64,000 bases of DNA, taken from NCBI RefSeq assembly GCF_003867075.1, contig NZ_CP032544.1, forward strand, positions 2,908,001-2,972,000. The letters are read 5' to 3'. Source of the stretch: Tenacibaculum mesophilum. Its GTDB lineage: Bacteria; Bacteroidota; Bacteroidia; Flavobacteriales; Flavobacteriaceae. The position numbers and the translations under genes are program-made. Of this stretch, positions 16,933 to 25,607 are shown piece by piece. Position 1 is the first letter of the stretch; each line of letters begins with the position of its first letter. The notes under the pieces are model-generated. The model saw only the letters and a program-made list of their open reading frames with translations, was not told where the DNA came from and did no database searches.

Positions 16933-19120
16933 TACTTTCTATTTTTATATAAGGGATTGTCAAGGTAACTACAGTCCCTTGTTCATTATATTTTTTTCTA
17001 TCTTCCGTAATAACAGAGCCATTCATTTTAAAATCTTTTGATAGTATTTCTAATCGCTCTGAAGTAATCGTTGTCGATAATGATTTTTTGTCTTGATTTT
17101 TATCTTTCTTTAAATAATCTATACCTACGCCGTTATCTTTAATAACACAAATTAACTCTTGGTTAGAATAACTGAGTTCTATATTAATAGTTCTATTTCC
17201 TATTAGGTTAACAAAAGCATGTTCTATAGCATTTTCTACAAATGGTTGAATAAGCATTGGAGGAATTTTAAAAAGCGATGTATCAATATCTTCTTCTACA
17301 GAAATGGTATAAGTATATGATTCATTTTCTAAATTTTGAAGTGCTAAATAGTTTTCTATAGCTATTAATTCTTGAGAAAGTAATACAGTTCTATCTCGAG
17401 AATTTTCTAAAATAGTTCTAAGTAATTTTGAAAATTTAGATAAATAAGAAACTGATTTTTTCTGTTCTTTGTTCAAAATCATGCCTTGTAAAACTGAAAG
17501 TGAATTAAAAATAAAATGTGGAGTCATTTGCGAACGCAATAGTTTTTGCTCGATGATTACATTTTGTGTTTTTGATTTTTGATTCCTCAGTTTTAAGAAT
17601 AGAATGATGATACCTAAAACTAATGTTGTTATTAAAAAAGAAACGATACCGAACAGTAAATTTCGTTGAGACTTTTTTAAGTTTTGAGAGGTATCAAGTA
17701 CTGTTCTTGTTAATTTCAGCTCTCTAAGACTAGCTGAATCTAAAGCTTGCTTGTATTTGTACTCGTATTCTATTTGAGTAATTTTTTCAATATTTTCTTT
17801 GTTAAACAAACTATCATTTAGCTTTTTTAGCTCTTGATGGCTTTCAAAAGCCTTTTTGTATTGTCCTGTATTTTGATAAACTTCAGAGAGTATGTCTACA
17901 GCTGTTTTTTGAGATTCTAACAAGTCTAATTCTTTGGCTATCTGTTGGCCTTGCAAAGCAAAAGTAAGCGCTTGCAAATAAAGCCTTTCATGTAAGTAAG
18001 TTTCTGCAATACCTAAAAAGCTAGTGGACAAAATACGTTTGTTTTCTGTTTTTTTACTTATGCTTTTTGCATTTGTGTAATTTTTACGAGCAATTATTGG
18101 TTTACCAAGTTTTAAATAGACGTTCCCAATATTGATGTAGGTTATTGAAGTATGCTTTAAATCATTAATTTCTTGACTTACTTGCAAAGATTCACTAAAA
18201 TATTCAATAGCTTTTAAATACTCCTTCTTGTAAAAATAAACATTGCCGATATTACTCTTATTAACGGATATAAGCTTCTTATTTTTAGTTTTATGAGATA
18301 AGCTCAAAGACTCATAAAGATGTTGTAATGCTTTATCATATTTTTTTATAGAAATATATGTTTCACCCAAATTATTATGCATTCTAGCCATACCTAATAT
18401 ATTTCCTATCCTTTTATCATAATCAAGACTTTTATTAAAATTATCGATAGCTAATGGGTAATTACCTTGCACTTTATAAACAACACCTAAATTGCTATGA
18501 ACATAAGAAATACCATCTTCATCATTAATAACTTCACTAATAATAAGAGCATCCTTATAGTTAGAAATGGCATCATTGTAATTTCCAATTTCCGAATATA
18601 CATTTCCAGTATTTATAAGACTTGTGACAATTTCTCTTTTGTTGTTTAGCTCCCTGTAAATTTTGGTTGCATTTTGATAATTTTTTATAGCTTCATCATA
18701 TCTGGATAAATCATAATTGGTAATTCCGAAAGCTACATATACATCAGCAACTCTTTTTTTGTCTTGAATAATTTCATAATACTTAAGCGATTTATTAAAA
18801 AAATGTAAGCTTTCTGTGTAATTAGCTTTGATATTCTCAAGCATCCCTTTTAAATAATAAACACGAGCCTTTCCCATTTCATAATTTAAAATAGTGCTTA
18901 GGCTATCAGCTTCATTTAGGTAACGATCGGTTGCACCAATATCCTTTCTAAAATTAGCACGCGACAAATCATATAATAAGTTAACACGAATAGTATCATT
19001 AAACTTATAATTTTCTAATTCAATTTTAAGGCTATCTATTTTTTTGTTTTGAGATATTAAACTTACAGGTAAAAGAAAAAAACTGATTAAAACAGAAATA
19101 CATTTTAAGGTTAGGCTCAT
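16907..19120 (-). CDS. TPR-repeat sensor histidine kinase (LytS/His_kinase family)
   Basis: About 737 residues from the ATG at 19120, which begins a signal peptide; a frame opening at 19147 adds nine residues. After the signal come roughly ten TPR repeats (to ~440), a coiled linker, one transmembrane segment (LLFGIVSFLITTLVLGIIILFL, about 500-522), the His_kinase core with phosphoacceptor His in QMTPHFIFNSLS, and an ATPase domain with NAIEHAF and DNGVGID. The periplasmic TPR sensor plus LytTR partner is a standard Bacteroidota design. It is the right-most gene inside the attL-attR interval. Confidence 0.9.
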   Translation of the reverse strand: MSLTLKCISVLISFFLLPVSLISQNKKIDSLKIELENYKFNDTIRVNLLYDLSRANFRKDIGATDRYLNEADSLSTILNYEMGKARVYYLKGMLENIKANYTESLHFFNKSLKYYEIIQDKKRVADVYVAFGITNYDLSRYDEAIKNYQNATKIYRELNNKREIVTSLINTGNVYSEIGNYNDAISNYKDALIISEVINDEDGISYVHSNLGVVYKVQGNYPLAIDNFNKSLDYDKRIGNILGMARMHNNLGETYISIKKYDKALQHLYESLSLSHKTKNKKLISVNKSNIGNVYFYKKEYLKAIEYFSESLQVSQEINDLKHTSITYINIGNVYLKLGKPIIARKNYTNAKSISKKTENKRILSTSFLGIAETYLHERLYLQALTFALQGQQIAKELDLLESQKTAVDILSEVYQNTGQYKKAFESHQELKKLNDSLFNKENIEKITQIEYEYKYKQALDSASLRELKLTRTVLDTSQNLKKSQRNLLFGIVSFLITTLVLGIIILFLKLRNQKSKTQNVIIEQKLLRSQMTPHFIFNSLSVLQGMILNKEQKKSVSYLSKFSKLLRTILENSRDRTVLLSQELIAIENYLALQNLENESYTYTISVEEDIDTSLFKIPPMLIQPFVENAIEHAFVNLIGNRTINIELSYSNQELICVIKDNGVGIDYLKKDKNQDKKSLSTTITSERLEILSKDFKMNGSVITEDRKKYNEQGTVVTLTIPYIKIESIENINNRR

Positions 19121-19317
19121 GGTAAAAGTAGCATAGATTTCAAACAAATTATTGATTTGTTTTATAGCAAAAATTTAAAAATAACTTTTTAAGTATATAA
19201 AAAAAAACAATAATTATTTTTTGAAATAGGTTAAATAATAATTGCTAGGACTCATTAAATATTCGTTAAAAATTAAATCTAGTAAAAAATTTAACCAGTT
19301 TTGTAAATACCATATAA

Positions 19318-19344
19318 AATTATTCTAAATTTGGTTTAGAATAA
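19318..19344. repeat. Perfect 11-base inverted repeat near the island right end
   Basis: ATTATTCTAAA and TTTAGAATAAT flank a 5-base loop. It sits about 84 bases inside attR, in the AT-rich 280-base stretch without genes between the histidine kinase and attR. A nearby direct repeat GTAAAC is spaced 12 bases apart. It could be a terminator-less operator or part of an arm-site region for the integrase. No further evidence. Confidence 0.5.
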
Positions 19345-19427
19345 TATTTAATTTACAGTAAACAATATCGTAAACTATTTTGTAAGTTTTAATTATAAAA
19401 AAGCGAGAAAATTGGCATTCCTTCGAA

Positions 19428-19475
19428 CTCATAACCCGAAGGTCACAGGTTCGAGTCCTGTTCCCGTTACTAAGC
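19428..19475 (+). other. attR: attR: 3' half of tRNA-fMet, right end of the island
   Basis: 48 bases equal to 891-938 except T for C at 19467, inside the acceptor stem, where a former tRNA end is no longer under selection. The 5' half of the tRNA is missing. The sequence directly downstream (19476-19508) equals the terminator of tRNA copy 1. This shows that the original chromosomal tRNA end was moved here. Confidence 0.88.
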
Positions 19476-19508
19476 AAAGGTTTTCAATTAAATTGAAAAC
19501 CTTTTTTG
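19476..19508 (+). terminator. Displaced tRNA-fMet terminator
   Basis: The same AAGGTTTTCAAT / ATTGAAAACCTT hairpin with T run as at 498-530, now following the tRNA fragment. It marks the chromosomal side of attR. Confidence 0.8.
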
Positions 19509-19612
19509 TTTTGTGCTTAGTTGTTAATGTTAAACTTTTTTTAATCTTTTGTTTTTTAGCAAATAAAGGCGTTACATTTACAGGTTTAAGATAATGCAAC
19601 TAAAATAAAACA

Positions 19613-20059
19613 ATGAAAAAATTATTTTTAATTCTATTATTGGCTGTTTGTACTACTACATTTGCCCAAGTGCACGATCCAGTAAAGTGGAGTACTTCAG
19701 TAAAAAAGATATCAGATAAAGAAGCAGAGTTAGTAGCTACCGCAACAATTCAAAAAGATTGGCATTTGTATTCACAAGAGATTCCAAAAGGAGGACCAAT
19801 TCCAACCTTATTTACTTTTGAAGGAGATACTAAATACTTGAAAAAAGGAAATACTAAAGAAGAAGCAGGACATGTAGTGGACGATCCAATCTTTGAAATG
19901 AAAATTAAATATTTCGATACTAAAGCTACTTTTACTCAGAGAATCCGTTTAAAAACTACAGAAAAGTTTACAGTTAAAGGAGTGGTAGAATATATGGTGT
20001 GTACAGGAATGAACTGCTTACCTCCAAAAGAAGTAGAATTAACTTTTAATGTAAATTAA
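19613..20059 (+). CDS. Stand-alone DsbD N-terminal-like domain protein
   Basis: 148 residues with a signal peptide (to about residue 18, TFAQ). The mature protein resembles the N-terminal periplasmic domain of the DsbD encoded next door. Both share VHDPVKW/IHNPIAW, WHLYSQEIPKGGPIP / [15 protein letters not shown], and the C-terminal CTGMNCLPPKEVELTF / [16 protein letters not shown]. The paired Cys (CTGMNC) is the expected redox site receiving electrons from the membrane domain. It probably acts as a periplasmic thiol carrier with DsbD. The gap is 18 bases. Confidence 0.85.
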   Translation: MKKLFLILLLAVCTTTFAQVHDPVKWSTSVKKISDKEAELVATATIQKDWHLYSQEIPKGGPIPTLFTFEGDTKYLKKGNTKEEAGHVVDDPIFEMKIKYFDTKATFTQRIRLKTTEKFTVKGVVEYMVCTGMNCLPPKEVELTFNVN

Positions 20060-20077
20060 TCCCTTTCCCCAAATAAG

Positions 20078-22075
20078 ATGAAAAAAATACTAGCATTTTT
20101 GTTTTGTTTTACTGTTGGGTTTTCGGCAATGAGCCAAATTCACAATCCAATAGCATGGAAAACGAGTGTAGAGAAAATTTCTGAAACAACATATAACTTA
20201 GTAAGTACTGCGACAATACAAGGAAGTTGGCATTTGTATGCACAACAAGTTCCTAGTGGAGGGCCTATTCCAACAACTTTTACGTATGATGATGATGGAG
20301 GGAAAGTTAAAATTGTAGGAAATACTACAGAGCCAGAAGGAGAAATTAAGTTTACCACACTTTTTGGTGAAGAAGGAATGAATATTAAATCCTTTGCAGA
20401 CAAAGCAGTTTTTAAGCAGAAAGTAGAGTTGATTGATGCTAGTTTAACTCAAATAAACGCATTTGTAGAGTTTATTGCCTGTACAGATGAGATGTGCTTG
20501 CCTCCAAAAGAGGTAGATTTAGTGTTTGATTTAACTAAAGCGACAGCAGTTAAAGTTTCTTCAGATAACGTTAAAGAAACAAAAACAACAGATAAAGAAG
20601 CTTCAAAAGAAAGTGAAAAGGAAGAAAAGAAAGGTTTATGGGGAATTTTCTTCATTGCTTTTTTATCTGGGTTTGCAGCATTGTTAACTCCGTGTGTATT
20701 TCCTATGATACCGATGACAGTAAGCTTTTTCACAAAACAAAGCAAAAGTAAATCAGCAGGAATTCGAAATGCAATTATCTACGGAATATCTATTATAGGG
20801 ATTTATGTATTATTAGGGTCGGTAGTAACTGCTGTTTTTGGAGCTGATGCTTTGAACGCATTATCAACGAACGTATGGTTTAATATAGTTTTCTTCTTAA
20901 TCTTAGTGATTTTTGCTGTGTCTTTCTTAGGAGCTTTTGAAATTACTTTACCAAGTTCATGGGCAACTAAGGTAGATTCTCAAGCTGATAGAGGAGGGTT
21001 AATTGGAATTTTTTTTATGGCGTTAGCCTTGGCAATTGTATCCTTTTCGTGTACAGGACCAATCGTAGGTACTTTGTTAGTAGAAGCAGCTTCTAAAGGA
21101 GGAATAGCACCTATTGTTGGAATGTTAGGGTTCTCTTCAGCTATTGCACTACCATTTGCCTTATTTGCAGCTTTTCCAGGATGGTTAAATTCATTGCCAA
21201 AATCAGGAGGATGGTTAAATACGGTAAAAGTAGTTTTAGGGTTCTTGGAATTAGCCTTAGCATTTAAATTCTTATCAAATGCCGATTTAGTATTACAATT
21301 ACATCTACTAGAAAGAGAGGTGTTTATTGCTATATGGATAGCTATTTTTGGAGCCTTAGCTTTTTATCTTTTCGGAAAAATACAATTACCACACGATAGT
21401 CCAATCAGTCATATTTCTGTAGGAAGATTAAGTTTAGGGTTGATTGTATTATCTTTTACCATTTATATGGTTCCTGGGTTATGGGGAGCACCGTTGAATT
21501 TAATCAGTGCATTTCCACCGCCACAACATTATAGTGAGTCACCTTATGGAGTAGGATTTACAAAACAAGCAGTAGTAAGTTCAGGTAATCAAGAAAATGG
21601 ACATGAGCGTTTGCCAGAAGGAGCACATTTAATGCCACCACATGATATTATGTCGTTTCATGATTATGATAAAGGATTAGCTTATGCTAAAAAAGTAGGA
21701 AAGCCAGTAATGTTAGATTTTACAGGACATGCTTGTGTAAATTGTAGAAAAATGGAACAAAACGTTTGGGTGAAACCAAAGGTTTTAGACGTGTTGAAAA
21801 ACAAAGTAGTTTTAATCTCTTTGTATGTAGATGATAAAAGACCATTAGAAGAAGACGAGGTGGTAGAATCAAAGTTAAACCCAGGAAAAAAACTAAAATA
21901 TATTGGTCAAAAATGGAGTGAAATGCAAACTATTAAGTATAAAGCAAACTCACAACCATTTTATGTATTAATGAATCATGATGAATCAAATATAATAGAC
22001 CCTATAGCATACACACCAGATGTAGATGAATATTATAACTGGCTTGAAAATGGGATTACTAATTTCAAAAAGTAA
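20078..22075 (+). CDS. dsbD: Thiol:disulfide interchange protein DsbD
   Basis: 665 residues. After a signal peptide the alpha domain (20-150) has CTDEMC. An acidic/Lys linker follows, then eight membrane segments (about 190-460) with the conserved Cys in [10 protein letters not shown] and [10 protein letters not shown]-terminal thioredoxin-like domain (about 540-660) has [11 protein letters not shown]. Electrons from cytoplasmic thioredoxin pass through the membrane part to periplasmic proteins. All cysteine pairs are present. Same operon as the single-domain paralog upstream. Confidence 0.93.
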   Translation: MKKILAFLFCFTVGFSAMSQIHNPIAWKTSVEKISETTYNLVSTATIQGSWHLYAQQVPSGGPIPTTFTYDDDGGKVKIVGNTTEPEGEIKFTTLFGEEGMNIKSFADKAVFKQKVELIDASLTQINAFVEFIACTDEMCLPPKEVDLVFDLTKATAVKVSSDNVKETKTTDKEASKESEKEEKKGLWGIFFIAFLSGFAALLTPCVFPMIPMTVSFFTKQSKSKSAGIRNAIIYGISIIGIYVLLGSVVTAVFGADALNALSTNVWFNIVFFLILVIFAVSFLGAFEITLPSSWATKVDSQADRGGLIGIFFMALALAIVSFSCTGPIVGTLLVEAASKGGIAPIVGMLGFSSAIALPFALFAAFPGWLNSLPKSGGWLNTVKVVLGFLELALAFKFLSNADLVLQLHLLEREVFIAIWIAIFGALAFYLFGKIQLPHDSPISHISVGRLSLGLIVLSFTIYMVPGLWGAPLNLISAFPPPQHYSESPYGVGFTKQAVVSSGNQENGHERLPEGAHLMPPHDIMSFHDYDKGLAYAKKVGKPVMLDFTGHACVNCRKMEQNVWVKPKVLDVLKNKVVLISLYVDDKRPLEEDEVVESKLNPGKKLKYIGQKWSEMQTIKYKANSQPFYVLMNHDESNIIDPIAYTPDVDEYYNWLENGITNFKK

Positions 22076-22101
22076 TTAGAAATTATATCATAATTAAAAG
22101 G

Positions 22102-22130
22102 CACTTCAGAAAAATCTGAAGTGTTTTTTT
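22102..22130 (+). terminator. Terminator of the dsbD operon
   Basis: CACTTCAGA / TCTGAAGTG stem with a 4-base A loop and seven T residues, 26 bases after the dsbD stop. Confidence 0.85.
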
Positions 22131-22192
22131 GTTTAATTATATTGTGCTATAAACCTAGAAAACATTGTAAAGGGTTCTTTTACAGTAGCTGT

Positions 22193-22223
22193 TTTGAAAT
22201 TATCTATAAAATTCGTACCTTTG
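22193..22223 (+). promoter_or_regulatory. Strong Bacteroidota promoter in front of the GNAT-rpoD operon
   Basis: TTTG at 22193-22196 and TACCTTTG at 22216-22223, spacer 19 bases. The expected transcription start falls at about 22230, which is also the ATG of the small ORF that follows. The mRNA leader to the next annotated gene is therefore nearly 390 bases. Confidence 0.7.
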
Positions 22224-22229
22224 TACGAT

Positions 22230-22331
22230 ATGGTAGATACTACACACGAGAAAAAAAATCAACGAGTTTTTACATTCAACTACCTTGTGTTCCGTAATCA
22301 ATCGGACAAGTTTATCCCACCAGGGTTCTAA
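22230..22331 (+). CDS. Possible leaderless 33-codon ORF (leader peptide candidate)
   Basis: From ATG at 22230 the frame encodes 33 residues starting MVDTTHEKKNQRVFTF and ending FIPPGF before TAA at 22329-22331. The ATG is at the predicted transcription start, so it would be translated without a leader. The middle contains FNYLVFRNQSDKF, protein-like rather than random AT-rich output. It is below usual ORF length limits. It may be a regulatory peptide for the GNAT-rpoD operon, and Pro-Pro-Gly just before the stop is a known ribosome-slowing combination. Unproven. Confidence 0.4.
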   Translation: MVDTTHEKKNQRVFTFNYLVFRNQSDKFIPPGF

Positions 22332-22616
22332 TTTAAGTTTACAATAACTCCTCCTTTGTGAGAAGTTTCTCTAATATATTTAAAAACACTTTGTAGAACT
22401 ATTTACCAGTTAAAAAATAGATTTATAAAATGTTTTTTTTGACCTTACGAGTATCCGTTTATAGATAATCGTACACTTTTCTAAAAAGTATTCCGCATTA
22501 AAAGACAAATACCAAAATAAATAGGTTTTGTATTTATTGCTATTTAAGTTTCAGTAGAAAAAACTAAAGAAACTTACAATTATTACATACCTATTCTTTT
22601 TTATAAAAATCAAATT
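22332..22616. other. Long leader region before GNAT-rpoD, no clear gene
   Basis: AT-rich sequence with short hairpin potential (for example GAGAAGTTTCTC near 22360) and the string CTCCTCCTTT, the same as the anti-Shine-Dalgarno part of 16S rRNA. I cannot match it to a known riboswitch or small RNA. It probably forms the untranslated leader of the following genes. Confidence 0.45.
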
Positions 22617-23054
22617 ATGACAATAAAAACTTACGATGCATTTAATCGTATAACCCCTCTAGAAATAGAAAGAGTAACTAACTTTTTATACAAACATCTT
22701 GAAAAATATGGAGATGAAAAATCAGCAATTCGTAAAGCAATAGACTATGCAGCAAAAGAGCGAACAGGATTAGGTGGATATGTTTTTACGATAGAAGATA
22801 AAGGTGAAATTATAGGTGCAGTGGTAATAAATAAAACTGGAATGGATGAGTATATCCCAGAAAACATTTTAGTGTACATAGCCACTCATAATGAATATAG
22901 AGGGAAAGGAGTAGGAAGAAAAATAATGACACATGCTATAGAAAACTGTAAAGGAGATATTGCTTTACATGTAGAAAAAGATAATCCAGCAAAGTTTTTG
23001 TACGAAAAGCTAGGATTTACCACTCCGTATTTAGAAATGAGACTAAAGAGATAA
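22617..23054 (+). CDS. GNAT family N-acetyltransferase
   Basis: 145 residues. Motif A for acetyl-CoA pyrophosphate is [13 protein letters not shown] (about residue 93). The late element [12 protein letters not shown] is the classical GNAT C-terminal motif. Substrate unknown. One base separates its stop from the rpoD start, so it is the first gene of the rpoD transcript. The fixed partnership with rpoD is unusual for a GNAT but no specific substrate can be named. Confidence 0.85.
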   Translation: MTIKTYDAFNRITPLEIERVTNFLYKHLEKYGDEKSAIRKAIDYAAKERTGLGGYVFTIEDKGEIIGAVVINKTGMDEYIPENILVYIATHNEYRGKGVGRKIMTHAIENCKGDIALHVEKDNPAKFLYEKLGFTTPYLEMRLKR

Positions 23055-23055
23055 T

Positions 23056-23919
23056 ATGAGACAGTTAAAAATAACAAAACAAGTTACCAATAGAGAATCA
23101 AAATCTATTGAGAAGTACTTACAAGAAATTGGTAAGATTGATTTGATTACTGCAGATGAAGAGGTTGAGTTAGCTCAAAAAATCAAAACAGGTGACCAAA
23201 GAGCATTAGAAACTTTGGTAAATGCTAACTTACGTTTTGTAGTGTCGGTGGCAAAACAATATCAAAATCAAGGATTACGCCTTTCTGACTTAATTAATGA
23301 AGGAAATATAGGTTTGGTTAAAGCAGCAAGACGTTTTGATGAAACGCGTGGATTTAAGTTTATATCGTATGCCGTTTGGTGGATACGTCAGTCTATTTTA
23401 CAAGCTTTAGCAGAACAATCTCGTGTGGTTCGTTTACCGTTGAATAAAATAGGAAGCATTAGTAAAATTAATAAAGCAGTTTCTAAGCTTGAACAAAGTA
23501 ATGAACGAATGCCAACTCCAGAAGAAATAGCTAAAGTTTTAGATATGACTGTTTCAGATGTAAAACAGTCAATGAAAAACTCTGGAAGACATATTTCTAT
23601 GGATGCACCTTTAAAAGAAGGAGAAACATCAAATTTATACGATGTAATGAAAGCTTCAGAAGCTCCTAAACCAGATAAAGATTTAATGCAAGAATCTTTA
23701 CAGTTGGAAATTAGTAGAAGTTTAGAAACATTATCTCCAAGAGAATCTGATATCATAAAGCTATTTTATGGTTTAGAAGATTACCGCCCTATGAGTTTAA
23801 CTGAAATAGGAGAAACTTTTGACTTAACAAGGGAGCGCGTACGCCAAATTAAAGAAAAAGGACTTAGAAGACTCAAACAAAGATCGAGAACTAAAGTGTT
23901 ACAAACTTATTTAGGCTAG
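23056..23919 (+). CDS. rpoD: Primary sigma factor RpoD (sigma A)
   Basis: 287 residues, the short Bacteroidota type without region 1.1. Region 1.2 reads [19 protein letters not shown]. Region 2 has [35 protein letters not shown] and [15 protein letters not shown]. Region 3 follows. Region 4.2 has [46 protein letters not shown]. It recognises the TTTG / TAnnTTTG promoters seen throughout the window. Confidence 0.97.
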   Translation: MRQLKITKQVTNRESKSIEKYLQEIGKIDLITADEEVELAQKIKTGDQRALETLVNANLRFVVSVAKQYQNQGLRLSDLINEGNIGLVKAARRFDETRGFKFISYAVWWIRQSILQALAEQSRVVRLPLNKIGSISKINKAVSKLEQSNERMPTPEEIAKVLDMTVSDVKQSMKNSGRHISMDAPLKEGETSNLYDVMKASEAPKPDKDLMQESLQLEISRSLETLSPRESDIIKLFYGLEDYRPMSLTEIGETFDLTRERVRQIKEKGLRRLKQRSRTKVLQTYLG

Positions 23920-23975
23920 TTTCGACTTTGTTTAATCCATAAAAACAGAAATAATAATTTTAAAAAGATCTAAAT

Positions 23976-24170
23976 ATGTTAATAATACAAGTAAAAGAAG
24001 GTGAAAATATCGATAGAGCGATTAAACGCTACAGAAGAAAATATAGAAATACAAAAGTTTTACAAGAAATAAGAGATAGAAAAGAGTACACAAAACCATC
24101 TGTAAGCAGAAGGGAGCAATTAAAAAAGGCTCAGTATAAAGAGCAGTTTTTATTAGAGCAGGAAAAATAA
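23976..24170 (+). CDS. rpsU: Ribosomal protein bS21
   Basis: 64 residues. MLIIQVKEGENIDRAIKRYRRKYRNTKVLQEIRDRKEYTKPS is the full bS21 fold with its basic N-terminus and KPSVSRREQL tail. It follows rpoD by 56 bases. In Bacteroidota bS21 helps hide the anti-Shine-Dalgarno tail of 16S rRNA. Some Flavobacteriales keep a strong SD in front of rpsU for feedback, but here the 30 bases upstream contain no AGGAGG-like string. Confidence 0.96.
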   Translation: MLIIQVKEGENIDRAIKRYRRKYRNTKVLQEIRDRKEYTKPSVSRREQLKKAQYKEQFLLEQEK

Positions 24171-24173
24171 GAT

Positions 24174-25607
24174 ATGGATATACATTTTATTGATCTATTA
24201 ATATTTGTGTTATATCTAGTTTTTATGCTTGGAGTAGGAGTATACTTCATGAATAAAAACAAATCAAAAGACGATTACTATGTAGGGGGAAGAAACATGT
24301 CAGCAGGTCATATAGGGTTATCTGTTGTTGCAACTGATGTTGGAGGGGGCTTTTCTATTGGCTTAGGAGGTCTTGGTTTTTTAATGGGACTCTCCGGTAG
24401 CTGGATGCTTTTTACAGGGTTATTAGGTGCTTGGATAAGCGCCGTTTTTTTAATCCCTAAAGTATATCCAATAGCAAAAAAACATCATTTTCTAACGTTT
24501 CCAGAGTCATTAGCTTTTCACTACAATGCAAAAGTCGCTCTAATGGCAGGAATTATTTCGTTAATAGGGTACATAGGTTTTACAAGCTCACAAATTTTAG
24601 CAGGAGCAAAACTAGCATCCGCTACATTTCCTTCTATATCTATTACTAATGCAGTTTTAATTATGGGAGTCATTGCAGTGGTGTATACAGTTATTGGAGG
24701 AATAAAAGCTGTGATTTATACAGATACCATTCAGTGGATAATTCTAATGATAGGGCTAATAGGAATTGGAATCCCTATCGGTTATGCTGAAATAGGAGGG
24801 TGGAGTGGCATTAAAGAAATATTACCAGCCAGTTTTTTATCACTAACCAATGTTTCGTTTATTGATATGTTTAACTGGATAATCACAATAGTACCTATTT
24901 GGTTTGTTGGAATGACTTTATACCAACGAATTTATGCTTGTAAAGATGAAAAAACAGCAAAAAAAGCATGGAAAATAGCGGGACTTTTTGAGTACCCAAT
25001 AATGGCGTTTATGGGAGTTGCCTTAGGGTTATTTTCAAGAGTAGCCTATGAGCAAGGAATGTTTGCTAGTATAGGGTATGCCCCAGGAGTAGAATTGGAT
25101 GCAGAATTGGGACTTCCATTGTTGCTGAGAAGTATTTTACCAGTGGGTTTAATGGGGTTAATGATGTCGGCTTATTTTTCGGCAATTATGTCTACAGCCG
25201 ATAGTTGTTTAATGGCAGCTTCAGGAAACTTAACAACAGATATTTTTGGGTATTTCAAGAAAAGTATCAGTATAAAAAACTCACAATTAATAACTTTTTT
25301 AATAGGTGGCTTAGCTATTGTATTGGCAACAAAAATGCAAAATGTATTAGAGTTAATGCTGTATTCGTATGCCTTTATGGTATCAGGGTTGTTAGTTCCT
25401 GTTTTAGGAACATTATTACTGAGAAAACCATCACCAATTGCTGCTTTTTATGCAATGATTTCAGGAGGATTGACCACTTTACTATTAATTATTTTAGAGG
25501 TAAAATTACCTTTTGGTTTGGATGCAAATTTCTTCGGAATTACATTATCAGCTATTGTATTTTCAATAATTCAGTTAATTAATAATCCAAAATCATGGAA
25601 AGCCTAA
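24174..25607 (+). CDS. Sodium:solute symporter (SSS family)
   Basis: 477 residues with about 13 membrane segments. The N-terminus MDIHFIDLLIFVLYLVFMLGVGVYF, then DDYYVGGRNMSAGHIGLSVVATDVGGG, is typical of the SSS family (SGLT/PutP fold). The FSAIMSTADSCLMAASG stretch is the conserved sodium-site helix. Substrate is not fixed by motifs. Genes downstream (peptidase/amidohydrolase, racemases) suggest an amino or imino acid such as proline or a D-amino acid. It starts 4 bases after rpsU. Confidence 0.88.
   Translation: MDIHFIDLLIFVLYLVFMLGVGVYFMNKNKSKDDYYVGGRNMSAGHIGLSVVATDVGGGFSIGLGGLGFLMGLSGSWMLFTGLLGAWISAVFLIPKVYPIAKKHHFLTFPESLAFHYNAKVALMAGIISLIGYIGFTSSQILAGAKLASATFPSISITNAVLIMGVIAVVYTVIGGIKAVIYTDTIQWIILMIGLIGIGIPIGYAEIGGWSGIKEILPASFLSLTNVSFIDMFNWIITIVPIWFVGMTLYQRIYACKDEKTAKKAWKIAGLFEYPIMAFMGVALGLFSRVAYEQGMFASIGYAPGVELDAELGLPLLLRSILPVGLMGLMMSAYFSAIMSTADSCLMAASGNLTTDIFGYFKKSISIKNSQLITFLIGGLAIVLATKMQNVLELMLYSYAFMVSGLLVPVLGTLLLRKPSPIAAFYAMISGGLTTLLLIILEVKLPFGLDANFFGITLSAIVFSIIQLINNPKSWKA

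Noticed and set aside
19412..19594. 60-codon plus-strand ORF over the tRNA fragment
   Set aside because: It reads through the tRNA 3' half and its terminator (the typical false frame with VTGSSPVPV), so it is not a gene.
25205..25582. 125-codon ORF inside the symporter gene in another frame
   Set aside because: Shadow of a clear SSS transporter; composition (many Asn, Phe and Arg) is that of an out-of-frame translation.
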